From assembly GCA_018398575.1 (NCBI GenBank), contig JAGTXZ010000008.1:868001-932000 (forward strand): a stretch of 64,000 nucleotides of DNA. The letters are read 5' to 3'. Shown piece after piece: positions 1-10,113 of this stretch. This stretch comes from Ampelomyces quisqualis. Lineage: Eukaryota > Ascomycota > Dothideomycetes > Pleosporales > Phaeosphaeriaceae. Under the pieces are notes generated by a model, which made no database searches, was not told where the DNA came from, and was given only the letters and a program-made list of their open reading frames with translations. Each line of letters opens with the position of its first letter. Position 1 is the stretch's first letter. The translations under genes were made by a program, and so were the position numbers.

Positions 1-446
1 AGATTCCCGGCTGCTTAGCAGACAGTCCCCGTTGCACAACGCCCTTCAAAAAGACCTGGCGAACCACATCACTGCCTGGCTTCGACAATTGACACCAAAC
101 ATGCTTCGGCGTCACAAATGGGAACGCCCTCCCGCCAGTTGACGGGCGTGGCGCAACAAGAGTTCTTATTCCCGTCCACTCCCACAAGCTTCAACCAGGC
201 CGTCGGAAGGTTGCCGTTGGGAGCTTGATTTCCGATTTGTTGGCTTAGCCATAATGACAGTCGGCAAGCGTGGGCCCAGTCGGTGGGTCATCTCTATGGC
301 GCTTGTGGTCATTGGGCCTGGATTCTAATATTGTCACTCATCCTGACAATTAAAGACTTTCCCTTGTCCACCATCTCTCATGTCCGGCTTCACGGCGCGC
401 CTTGAGCCATCGCGTTACTCGAGTAGGCTCGCATTCAGGTGATATC
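1..446. other. Upstream region of the MFS gene, no gene seen
   Basis: I see no convincing coding segment, RNA gene or repeat here. The last part is presumably the promoter and 5' leader of the transporter that starts at 447. Confidence 0.5.
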
Positions 447-2379
447 ATGGCGACGAACACAGAAATCGACCTGCCACACTTGTCGGAAGTGGGCTCAAGT
501 GATGTTGATGGCCCGGGAATAAACGAACATCCGCACACCGACGACGAGAGCCGAGCAGGAAGTCGCGACCCCATGTCCGGCACTGAGAAAGACATCAGGG
601 AGCGAGAGCAGAACCCCAAAGATTCGGTGCGCCCAACCAGGACGCGAGATAATAACGGAGAGATTGTTTGGCAGTATCTGACATTTGAGACTGAACTTCC
701 ACATCCGACGACCCTACACCGGACGGTACCCGATCAGGAGACACCACCAGAACCGCCAAACCTAACCAAGTACGCGGACCCTTTTGAATGGCCGGAATGG
801 AGAAAAAACTTGACCATATGGGTGGCTTGTGTGATTACTGCTCTCACTGCCTTCTCGGCCGGGTCTTATAGTCCTGGAATCGGACAAATGACTGCAGATT
901 GGGGAGTCAGCAATGTTGCAGCACTCGTGGGCATCACGACCTTCACAACTGGGTTCGCAGTAGCTCCTATGGTCCTTGCTCCGTTCTCTGAGATTAACGG
1001 CCGTCGGCCAGTCTTCATTGCCTCGGGCATTCTCTTCGTGATATGCCAACTATGCAGCGGCCTCACCCAGTCGTATGCTGGCATGCTCGTTGTGCGTTTC
1101 TTTGTGGGCGTGGGTGGATCCACCTTCTCCACCATGGTGGGCGGCGTCGTATCTGATATATACCACACGGAAGACCGCAACACGCCCATGGCCTTGTTTT
1201 CGGGGTCCGCCCTCTTCGGCACAGGATTCGGCCCCATGGTCTCAGGCTTCGTCGCGCAAAACACTACCTGGCGATGGTTATTCTACATGCAAGCCATAGC
1301 CGACGGCCTCATGGTCGCTCTTATCATCATCATCTTCAAAGAAACGCGTGGCTCTGTGCTCCTATCGCACAAAGCCAAAGCTCTGAACAAATACTACGAA
1401 GCTTGCGAAGCAGCTGGGTACTTTGGTTTCAATGTACCTAATCCGACACCACGATCCGACAAATCATCACATCCATTCATATCCCAACGCATACGCTACA
1501 AAGTCCGCGCAGACGAAGACCGCGCCTCCCTAACACGCATGATCTCCCTCTCGCTCTACCGCCCCTTCCACCTGCTCTTTACCGAGCCCGTCGTCTTCTG
1601 GTTCTCGCTGTGGGTCGCCTTCTCCTGGGCCGTGCTGTACCTCACTCTCGCCGCGATCCCGCTCGTCTTCCAAACCAACCACGCCTTCAGCCTGCAACAA
1701 GCCAACGCCGTCTTCGCATCCATGTGCATCGCCTCCATGCTCGCAACCATCCTATCCATCTACCAAGAAAAACTCGCGCGGCGCTACGGCAAACTGCCCA
1801 ATAGCCCCGAAGACAGACTGTACTTTGCGTGCGTCGAAAGCGCCTGCATGCCCATTGGCTTGTTCATGTTCGGCTGGACAAGTCCTTCTTCCGTCCCCTG
1901 GGCCGTCCCCGCACTCGCCGTTGGAATCGCTACAATCGGCATTTTCGCAATCTACCTGTCCACATTCAATTACCTCGCCGACACGTATCACCGGTATGCG
2001 AGCTCCGCGCTGGCCGCCCAGAGCTTTTGCAGGAACATCCTCGGTACGTTGCTTCTTTTCTTTCTTTTCTTTTCTTTTCTTTTCTTTCTTTTCTTTTCTT
2101 TTCTTTTCTTTTCCTTTCCTTTCCTTTCCTTTCCTTTCCTGCCTATTTGCCCCCCTACCTGCATAGCATGGCACCAAACTCTCGCTGACCAACTGCCCAG
2201 GCGGTATATTCCCGCTCATCACAACGCAAATGTACAATGAGCTGGGCTACGGGCCGGCGAGTAGTTTGCTCGGCGGCATCGGGACCTTGTTGACCATTGT
2301 GCCGTGGATATTGGTCTTTTATGGGCCGAGGATTCGCGCGCGGAGTAAATTCGCCAGCGAGATTATGGATACGAGATAG
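447..2379 (+). CDS. MFS multidrug/polyamine-type transporter (DHA1 family)
   Basis: Join 447..2043 and 2201..2379, 591 aa. A plasma-membrane proton antiporter of the DHA1 (12-TM) family is expected; the substrate cannot be told from sequence. A hydrophilic, acidic N-terminus of about 120 residues precedes the first membrane segment (LTIWVACVITALTAF). The loop near residues 180-190 reads SEINGRRPVF, the DHA1 form of the MFS loop 2-3 signature, followed by RFFVGVGGS. The ATG at 447 has A at -3 and G at +4; frame upstream is open only from a TTG. The intron (2044..2200, gtacgt...cccag) is 157 nt, about three times the local norm, because it holds a pyrimidine repeat. The second exon restores the last membrane segments (GGIFPLITTQMY, TIVPWILVFYGPRIR). 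Fungal relatives are often drug or polyamine exporters; no biosynthetic partner gene is adjacent. Confidence 0.88.
2053..2140 (+). repeat. Polypyrimidine microsatellite (TTTTC/TTTCC) inside an intron
   Basis: An 88 nt run made almost only of C and T, built from TTTTC then TTTCC units, fills the middle of the MFS intron. The complementary strand is pure purine. It is stop-free in the reading frame of the preceding exon, so an unspliced message stays open to about 2240. Confidence 0.95.
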
Positions 2380-2733
2380 GCATGGATGGACGCGACATGT
2401 GCTTTGACGAGCATGGCAATGAATGGCAACAGAAGAGGATGGCTTTTCTAGCTTATGATGCGAGACGGTGAACATGTGCACCTTAGCCTGATGGTTCGTC
2501 GTAGATGCCGTTGCGGGACGTACCGGTGCAATTGGTCGTTGTGAAAAGGCGTGATAGGTTCGATGCTCAGATACAAATATGCGGAGGAAGAAGAAGATTG
2601 CAGTCCAGCAAAGTCAGAACGCAATGCCATAACACCAGCCCATGCAGCCTCATCAAACACATAACATACATGCCATGCTTTCCCTCTACACCTTACTCCC
2701 GTTCAACATCTTCCCAACCTTCTTACCACCCAT
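2380..2733. other. Convergent 3' intergenic region
   Basis: 354 bp between the 3' ends of the MFS gene and the next gene on the minus strand. I see no further gene; it should hold both 3' UTRs. Confidence 0.5.
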
Positions 2734-4614
2734 CTACTCATCCACCTCCCTGCCTTCCAACGCCACACGAACATCCATCAACTCAACAACCACATTGACC
2801 ACACCATCAGCCCAGACTTCTACGCTCCTTCGCGCGCGCACTTCTTCCCACTGCCCTGCATCTTCAATATACTCCCAGCCAGTCGGTCCAACAGTCTTGA
2901 AAACATAGCGAGGCAGGCGTGCCGCATCAGCAGATTTCTTCTCCGACAGATCGGTGGTAACATCCATGTTCTCGCTCTGCATCGCATTCGCAGCAGCAGC
3001 CAGCTCTCGGAGATTTTCAGTCCGATTGGCCGGCGGACCGGACTGCGCAACGACGTGGTTACGAATGTCAAGGTACTTTTCTTTGGCCTGATTGAGGAGT
3101 TCAATGACTTCACGTTGCAAGTCGTCCCATGAGAAGGCGGTGAGCTGGTTGAATCCATCCGACACGATGCGTTTCTCGTCGACCTTGATGTCTGGCGTGA
3201 CGGTACCATCGGCTATGGTCCGTGAAGCGAGGACGAGGAAGATGTTGATGTTGCTTAGATATGGGGTCACGGAAGCGGCGGTGGGGAGCTGAGAGTGGTC
3301 AGCGTGTTTTCTCGGTAGAGTGTGAATGACGGCTCGAAGATGAATACGAGACATGGTACTCACCGGAAAATTAGAGACGTCAACATGGGCCATACTCGCG
3401 ATAGGAACCCGACTCGAAGTGGTAGGTGCAGCTACCGAGGGCGACGCCGAATGCGAGGTATGTGTAACTTGATCAATACCTGGGCTCATGACGGGTGCAA
3501 AGTGTTGCTCGACACTGTCGCCGCGAACTTCGTGACTGGACGGACTGGGGCTGACCTCATGAGCAGCTGCGTCGGCACTGTCGTCCTTGTCTTTCCTCTT
3601 TGCGCCACCTTTCCTCGTCTCAATGGCGTACTTTCGCTGTCGTTCGTTGGTGACCATGCGTCTCATCAGAGGGGTAACAAGACTGATAATCTTATTACCG
3701 TCTCTTGGCCACACCAACCTCTCGTCAGACTCTGGTACTCCATCTTCCCCCAGCGCACGAGCAGCCTCTATAGCATCCGTCTCCCCTAGCTTTTCAACGT
3801 TCTCGCCGAAAAACTGCTTGCCAGATCCCTCATCCAAGAAATCTTTAACACACTTGAACAAGCGCAACTTGACCATGTCTGTGTCGCCCTTTCCGCGATT
3901 GCCAACACAGTTCTGTCGCTCTGGATGTGTAGTATCGAGCATGTATGTCTTCGCTTGAGCTTGAAGCTGGAGGAAGTTCTCCGGACTGAGCTGGAGTGAC
4001 ATGAAGAGCTTCGACATGGGTGGACGAGTATACTTGCGGGTTGTCGATTTCTCCGAGGTGCGTCTGAAGAGCGCGGCGGCGGAATGTACACCTGCTGCAC
4101 GAGCATCCTGCAGCAGAGACTGGTTTGATGGCGGTATGCTTGTGCTTTTGGAGTTGCTGCGTGAACCATGTCCAGTGCTCTTGAGTTCAGGATCCATAGG
4201 TACGTCAAGTCGCCGACGTTTGCTAGCAGCTATGTCGTCTTTTTGTAGAGCACTGCTGTCTCGTGCCAGAGAACTTGACACTCTCTTCCTACTGTCCTTA
4301 TCATGCGCCGTCATTGTATCATGAACGTCCATAGTCTCAGCTGCTTGCCCAGCAGCAGAGGTTGCAGCTTGGAGCAGCTCTGCCAGGTTATGGTTCTCGT
4401 CTGATGTGTTCACTGGTATGTCTTTAGGCGTCTGACGAATAGTGTGCTCTGGAGGGTAGGTAGTGCCCAGAGTATACGGTGGAGTAACGTCGGCGGTGGA
4501 TGGTACGAAGTCATCATCGTCAGCAACGAGGGGGGACGGCGTAGTGTTTGTACTTCGTGGGGAAGTGACCGATTGACCAGAACGGATCTGGTAATATGGC
4601 GCGTTTGATGCCAT
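2734..4614 (-). CDS. Conserved fungal protein of unknown function
   Basis: Join complement(3364..4614, 2734..3288), 601 aa. I do not recognise a named family. The N-terminal 150 residues are rich in S, T, P and D and look disordered, with basic patches (RKRVSSS, SKRRRLD) that could act as nuclear localisation signals. A compact segment follows: LQLSPENFLQLQAQAK, then a DTDMVKLRLFKCVKDFL stretch and LVTPLMRRMVTNERQRKYA, which reads as a folded helical domain. The C-terminal part contains a second helical block (WDDLQREVIELLNQAKEKY) and ends with an aromatic segment YVFKTVGPTGWEYIEDAGQW. The 75 nt intron 3289..3363 (gtgagt...ctctcag, with CTGAC branch site) has no stop and is a multiple of three, so splicing cannot be inferred from frame alone; consensus signals support it. 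A nuclear role is a guess from the basic patches only. Confidence 0.65.
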   Translation of the reverse strand: MASNAPYYQIRSGQSVTSPRSTNTTPSPLVADDDDFVPSTADVTPPYTLGTTYPPEHTIRQTPKDIPVNTSDENHNLAELLQAATSAAGQAAETMDVHDTMTAHDKDSRKRVSSSLARDSSALQKDDIAASKRRRLDVPMDPELKSTGHGSRSNSKSTSIPPSNQSLLQDARAAGVHSAAALFRRTSEKSTTRKYTRPPMSKLFMSLQLSPENFLQLQAQAKTYMLDTTHPERQNCVGNRGKGDTDMVKLRLFKCVKDFLDEGSGKQFFGENVEKLGETDAIEAARALGEDGVPESDERLVWPRDGNKIISLVTPLMRRMVTNERQRKYAIETRKGGAKRKDKDDSADAAAHEVSPSPSSHEVRGDSVEQHFAPVMSPGIDQVTHTSHSASPSVAAPTTSSRVPIASMAHVDVSNFPVSTMSRIHLRAVIHTLPRKHADHSQLPTAASVTPYLSNINIFLVLASRTIADGTVTPDIKVDEKRIVSDGFNQLTAFSWDDLQREVIELLNQAKEKYLDIRNHVVAQSGPPANRTENLRELAAAANAMQSENMDVTTDLSEKKSADAARLPRYVFKTVGPTGWEYIEDAGQWEEVRARRSVEVWADGVVNVVVELMDVRVALEGREVDE

Positions 4615-5391
4615 GTTGGCTCGTATGCCACCAGATCAGATCCGGGTAATCAAACAAAGCCGTATGTGGTGGGTAGTGAGCTGTCAATGCACAGGTGTAA
4701 GTGAATGCAACCAATTTCAGTTGTTAGTATCAAAGACAACGTAGTATTTTCTCTGAGATGGAGACTCGGGGCAGGAACTATTCGAGTTCAGCATCGAATC
4801 TCTTTTGTATGCAGGCGCCAACCATGTTTGGTTTGCTCTGGAGACGCAGATATTGTTTGGCTTGACAGAGAAATCGAGGCATAGATTGGCCGTAGCAAGA
4901 ACGGGGTTTGACCGGTACATTGCAGATGGAACACGGTTTTGGTTTGATCGCGGCAACATGAAGTGAATCGACATTTGCGCACCTGGTAGTGCTGGTGTTT
5001 GCCGTCGCATCATTTGCCATGTAGAATGGCAAGCGGGACGGCAGCCGACCAGCGGGCTGATTGTGACGTGACGCGTCGGTGGGTTTGTGTTGTTTGCATC
5101 AAGCTGCACGACGCACGGGCATGTGATCTGGTTTGCACTGGCGATTAGGTAAGCGTCCGAGCGGCGAAGACCTCCCAAAAAGTTAGGGCGGCTGAGGGCT
5201 CATTACGACATTAGAGCAAACGATGCAAACAAGTCCTTTTCGCGGCCATGTTGGAAAGGCTTCGACTAAGTAGAGGTGTGATCTTGTTGTAGCTCTCTCC
5301 TGTACACAACACGACAAGCCTATACTTGTCTCTATGTAACGCCACAAATACTGCATCAAATACAATATGACAGGCCAAGAGATATCCAAGT
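4615..5391. other. Intergenic region without a gene call
   Basis: 777 bp between the start of the unknown nuclear-type protein and the 3' end of the DUF3431 gene, both on the minus strand. Open frames here are short and show no family resemblance. It should contain the promoter of the downstream gene. Confidence 0.5.
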
Positions 5392-6614
5392 CTAAAAGTC
5401 ATCGCCTTCATGCCACTCCCGTCCTGCCTCTAGGGCACGATGCCTTGGATCTTTCCCTCTCTCCTCCGCATCCTTTTTGAGCCCGTCCAAGATCGGGTGG
5501 AGTCGATCAATCTCTCTCCGAAACTCCACATCCTTGCCAAAGTCGGGTATTTGCAGCTCTTCGAGCTTCTCGTACTCGCCATCCATCTCTGCTTCTTGTC
5601 TTGCCCTGCTCATCTCCTCCCATTCCCGCAGGTCTCTCTCCCGATCACCGAGTTCGTTCTTTAGGACGATGAAGTCGTTGAAGGCTTCTTCACCGCCAAA
5701 GCATGTCCCAAATTGATCACAAAAGCATATGTGCTCTTTCGGGCAATACACTGACTGGCCTGTGAAAACAAACTGCCAAACATACTCCCAGATTCGTCCA
5801 GACATGGAGTCATGCAGTCTGGTGTTAAACAGCCAGTCGCGATACCAAATGTACTGCGCATACGGCTTGGCCTGGATGCGTTCACGAGACAAAGCGAACT
5901 GTGCGCAACAGGGTTGTGCCAGGACAGACGGAATCTCGTCAAGAGGAAACAATTCGCTCCAAGATTTAGCAAGAAGCACCTCTTCCTTCTTGAACTCGTT
6001 TTCCTCGGTCTCGCCGGGGTGCATCCAGTCGGGACAGCCCGGATACCAACTGCATCGCATGTTGACGAAGCCTTCTCTCCACACTCTTTGCCGGCTGAGG
6101 CGCTTGATAAGGACGGCGGCGTTGTTTCCGAGGAGCTCGTCATTATGCCATGTCAACTGATGCGAGTGCATGAACATGGCGACGTCGGGCAAGTTGTCGT
6201 AGTTGTCCATGATCCACGTCAAGTATATCATGACCTCATGTCCTTTGTTTTTTGGCGGATGCAATGTCGCTTTTGAATCGTCGGCGACATATATGGCCTT
6301 TGGTTGGTCAGGCAGCTCGTCGTCCATCCAATCGATGTCCTCGTCCTTGGTCTTTGCAACGACGAGCACAGAGGTGTAGTCGTGACCAGGTGGCATGGGC
6401 GATCCAGGCTGGAAGTTGGGCTTTGGATTCCATTCCTCGTATTGTGGATCTTGTGCGCTATGCTCTTGATTACTGGACGCTCCAAGGTGCTCGCCCAGCC
6501 CGACTCGCTGTGGCAACCCCTGCCATGTTTTGCGACCGCTGTTCCTCGAATAAAAGAAAGACAGAGAAGAACGAGAACTACAGCGACGAGCGGCATCCGG
6601 TTTTGCCGAGTCAT
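5392..6614 (-). CDS. DUF3431-domain protein, 5' end unresolved
   Basis: The clear coding frame runs down to the stop at 5392 and carries the fungal DUF3431 domain: TSVLVVAKTKDEDIDW, then IMDNYDNLPDVAMFMHSHQ, an NMRCSWYPGCPDW segment and a Cys-rich C-terminal part (CPKEHICFCDQFGTCFGG). Function is unknown; family members are usually short membrane-anchored or lumenal proteins. The first in-frame ATG is at 6396, just before the domain. An ATG at 6614 opens MTRQNRMPLVAVVLVLLCL, an ideal signal anchor, but in another frame. Joining the two needs either one extra T in the TTTCTTTTATT run near 6553, or a 62 nt intron with the poor donor GTAGTT and no branch site. So the start is uncertain: 6396 (about 334 aa) is the safe choice, 6614 the biologically attractive one. 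Confidence 0.65.
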
Positions 6615-8366
6615 GTTGTGCGTAGGCAAGGATGGCGGGAACGATGCAAAGGCCCAGTGACAGCGTGTCGACTCTTGCACTTCTACTCTCTATTAGACGA
6701 CTAGTCCCAGTTGTGCATCGGAGACATGGTGCTTACAACGTAAAGTTGCTGCGCGGCACTCGATCAACGGGGGTTGCCAATAGGTAGGTTCAGACTCAGC
6801 CTCGTGAGTCCAACGCGGATGCAGCGACAAAGCGGCGAGCTCCTCTGCGCGCATCGATCCCTCCAGAGACCAGATGGGACGTTTCGAGGCGAGGCGACAC
6901 AGACGAAAGCACAAGAGGACAGAAGTGGCACCCGCGCCGCCGCGCGGACAACGCCATGGTGTTCACGCCGGCCACTTGATGCGAGCTGAGCAACGTGAAC
7001 TGGTTCAGCCAGGGCCCAGGGCTGAGAGGCACTGTGGCTAGCCCGACCCACGTCCAAATTCGGACATTGACTGTTCTTGACATGGCAAGCCACTTTTGAC
7101 ATGAGGTACGTTTGGCTTCAAGCATCGATGGAACTTTGATTGATGCTACTTGATAAAGCTTGTTCTTACCTGTAGTCAAGGCTACGCTGCCAAAACCTCG
7201 CATCAACGTCTGCACCCTGGCTGACTGATGTCTCAAAGCCACCAAATCAATGTTAGGCCAGGATTTGGAGGAAACCTACTTGAAAATGTCATCTCGATTG
7301 CAGGCCACAAATGACCTGGCTGGCTCGAGCATTGGCACTATCCGCTCCTGCGCCTCTCCACGCTGGCACAGTGCTGCTTCGTCCGACTAATGTTGACACT
7401 GACTTCCATGATGCCATCGCCATGTCGAAGCATAATTGCTGGCACTCACCTGGGTCGTCATTCGCACAAAACGGGGAGCTGCAGATCAGATGCACGTGCG
7501 CCGGAACGTGAACAAAGTGGCAGGCACGCAGAACGACGGAGCGGGATGACACAAACGAAAATCAGGGCACGCACCTTGGCCAGCTGTCAGTCCCCGAGCA
7601 TGTGCCAAACAGCAACATGTTTGATGGCCATGAGACAAGCTTGCTGCAATCGGTGCATGTTGCTATGCTCCACCACTGACTTGGCAAGACACACACCAAA
7701 CGCCTACGCAATCTGGTAATCTTTGGCATGGTTGGCGAGACATGCGCCGCATAGGACGTGGATGCGCTTCAATCTACGCGGAATAGGATGATTCAGATGC
7801 ACGGCGATTCATGCTTTAGATCTCGGATGTCCTTGGCTGCAAGCCCATTACTGTTTACGGGGTCGCGGACTGCTTGTTGACATTGTCGCGGACATTATGG
7901 TGGTTATTGGACTTTAGATTGTGCTGGTGGGCGGGAGGTGGTGTGGACTGATTGTTTGACGTCCCCGTTGCATCGAAAGGGCAAGATATAGAAGTACAAT
8001 TTGGTGCCGAGGTAGATGATCAAGACGAATCAAGCGTTCAGCGGGCATAACTGCCGCCCCGAAAGCCTTTACCGATGTGCTGAAAACCGTTTCTCCAAGG
8101 AAAATTACCGAGTCGAAGTGAGCTAGAATGATGTCGAGCTGCACATTGGCAGACTAGCGAAGTACGCTCCCTCTTGCGCCGCGAACCATATCGAAGAACT
8201 TTTTGTCGACCATATCCCCGTGATGTAAAAAGCCGTATTAAACTGCCCCAGTGAAGTAGCCCTAGGATTACAGGAGTGAATGCTGAGAGGGCGTGCGCCA
8301 ACCCGTGGAGTAGCCATGAAGACCCTGACCTAGTATCGCTTGGGTTCTGGCACTGTCAGTGGTGGC
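6615..8366. other. Long intergenic region, no gene seen
   Basis: 1.75 kb between two minus-strand genes. All open frames are short, on mixed strands and without recognisable motifs or splice-joined continuity. It should include the promoter of the DUF3431 gene and the 3' UTR of the RNA-binding protein gene. A non-coding RNA cannot be excluded. Confidence 0.45.
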
Positions 8367-9430
8367 CTAGCGGTGAGAACGGTCGTAGTCACCCTCGTAC
8401 GAGCGGCCTCCGCTGTACGCCTCACGTGGAGGAGGTGCACTGTCGTAACCACCAGCACTGCCGGCAGCGGGGGGAGGAGGACGGTCATAGTAACCGCCTC
8501 CACCACCGCGACGGTCCTCTCGTCCGCTATCCCTGCCGCTGTATCCTCGGTCAGAACGGTCAGAAGCGTAGCGGTCAACGCCTCGAGAACCGTAGTCGTC
8601 ACGACGGGAGCCATAGCCGCCACCGCCACCGCCGCCTCCGCCATAGCCGCGGTCGTCGTAGCGAGAGCTGCGAGAGCCGTAGTCATCCCGACGTCCGTAG
8701 CCTCCACGACGGTCATCTGAGTAGCGGTCACCATAACGTGAGCCACCGCCACCTCGAGGACCGCCTCCACCACGACCACCAAACTCTTCTTCCGATGTTA
8801 GTAAGAGGAAGTAACAGGTACGACATGACGGATGTACTTACCACGCTTGGGCGGGCCGTAGTACTTGCCCGGAGTGGGAGTGCGAGGACGGGCGCGACGG
8901 GCCTTCTCAATGCTCAGTGTCCTACCTTGGTGGACCTCGCCCTGGAGACCCTCCTTGGCGGCATCAGCCTGCTCAGAGGTAACCATCTTGACGAATCCGA
9001 AGCCACGAGACTCCTTGGTGTGGGGATCGCGCATGATGTTGCACTGCTCGACTTCGCCATACTTCTCGAAGAGACGCGTCACTTCCTCCTCGGTCAGAGA
9101 AGGGTGGATGCCCGTGACGAAGAGGTTGGAGCCCGAGTTGCGGCTTTCGTCATCGTCGTTGCGGGAAGCTGGAGGAGGGCCGCTGTGGCTGGTGTCAGCT
9201 ACATCTGGGCTACGACCATGGGTAGTGACGTACCGGCTGTCGCGACCTCCTGGCGACGCGCTGCGGGCACGCGAATTGTCAGCATCGCGACGCTCGACGC
9301 GCGGTGACCTGCTACGGTCGCGCTCGTAGCCGCGAGGCTCGTCTGCGCGTCAACTGTCAGCTATTGGCGAGGTACCGCAGACCTGGGCGAACAAACCATC
9401 GTAGCCGCGTTGGTCGTTCTCGTACTCCAT
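8367..9430 (-). CDS. Transformer-2/SR-like RNA-binding protein with RRM and RGG tail
   Basis: Join complement(9397..9430, 9234..9342, 8842..9182, 8367..8785), 300 aa. Predicted nuclear splicing-type RNA binder. Residues 1-65 are Arg/Ser rich (ERDRSRSPRVERRD). One RRM spans about 67-145, with RNP2 LFVTGI at 68-73 and RNP1 RGFGFVKM at 107-114. Next comes the linker RRARPRTPTPGKYYGPPKR, whose RPRTPTPG resembles the Tra2 linker. From about residue 162 the tail is Gly/Arg/Tyr rich with many GGY, YGSR and DDY repeats, typical of condensate-forming RNA binders. Three introns of 54, 51 and 56 nt; the last has a perfect TACTAAC branch site. The first exon codes only 11 residues plus one base. The GC-rich repeats make long spurious open frames on the plus strand across this gene. 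Confidence 0.9.
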
Positions 9431-10113
9431 TGTGAGTAGATGTGGTTGGATGCTGGAGTCGGATTGTGGGATTGTGGAATGGTTGAGGCGAGGTGTTGTT
9501 GGTGAGAGTAGGCCTGGATTTTCTGGCAGGGCAGATCGACGGAGCCGCGCCTCTATTAAGTAAGCGTCGCGCTAAGACGTCCTGACGCAGGCAACGCGGC
9601 AGCTTTAGTGGAGTCTGGGGGTGAAGGCGGGTCTGCAGCTAGCAGGTGACAGACCGAGAGACGTGACCGCAGAGAGTTGCCCGGCTTTATGCTTCGCTCT
9701 GTTGAGACGCGCGGGACCACGGAGGTGAGCGCGCAGGACAAAGACGCAGTTGCTCGACAAGTGAGGCAGCTGCAAGGGGCAATGTCGCCCTGTCCAAGCT
9801 ACAGCGAACCTGACAAGCACGATAGCAGGCAGCTGGCAGTATTGCCATCTAGTGCGATAAAAAGTGCTTCAATAGACAACTCCTTACTGTGATGGCCGAT
9901 CCCCCGTCTGACCATGACTCCCTGCTAAATGCTATACAGACCAAGTCCTGTCCAGAATGGCCGTCTCTGCGCGAGACGCTCTCAAGTAGCCAGACAGTGA
10001 TAACACCTTGCGCCAAATGGCAAACACCCTTCTCTCAGGTATGTTACAAGAAGCGAGAATAATACAGCATTTCAAGAAAGAAGAAAAGTTGGGTGGGATG
10101 AACAAGAAACGTA
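9431..10113. other. Intergenic region between the RNA-binding gene and NTO1
   Basis: 683 bp holding the promoter of the minus-strand RRM gene and the 3' end of NTO1. I see no further gene or repeat. Confidence 0.5.

Noticed and set aside
402..446. N-terminal extension of the MFS protein from 402
   Set aside because: The extension would begin with TTG; the ATG at 447 has a good context.
8276..9307. Long plus-strand open frame opposite the RRM/RGG gene
   Set aside because: It is the antisense shadow of a GC-rich Arg/Gly-coding gene; the minus strand has RNP motifs, consensus introns and a proper start.
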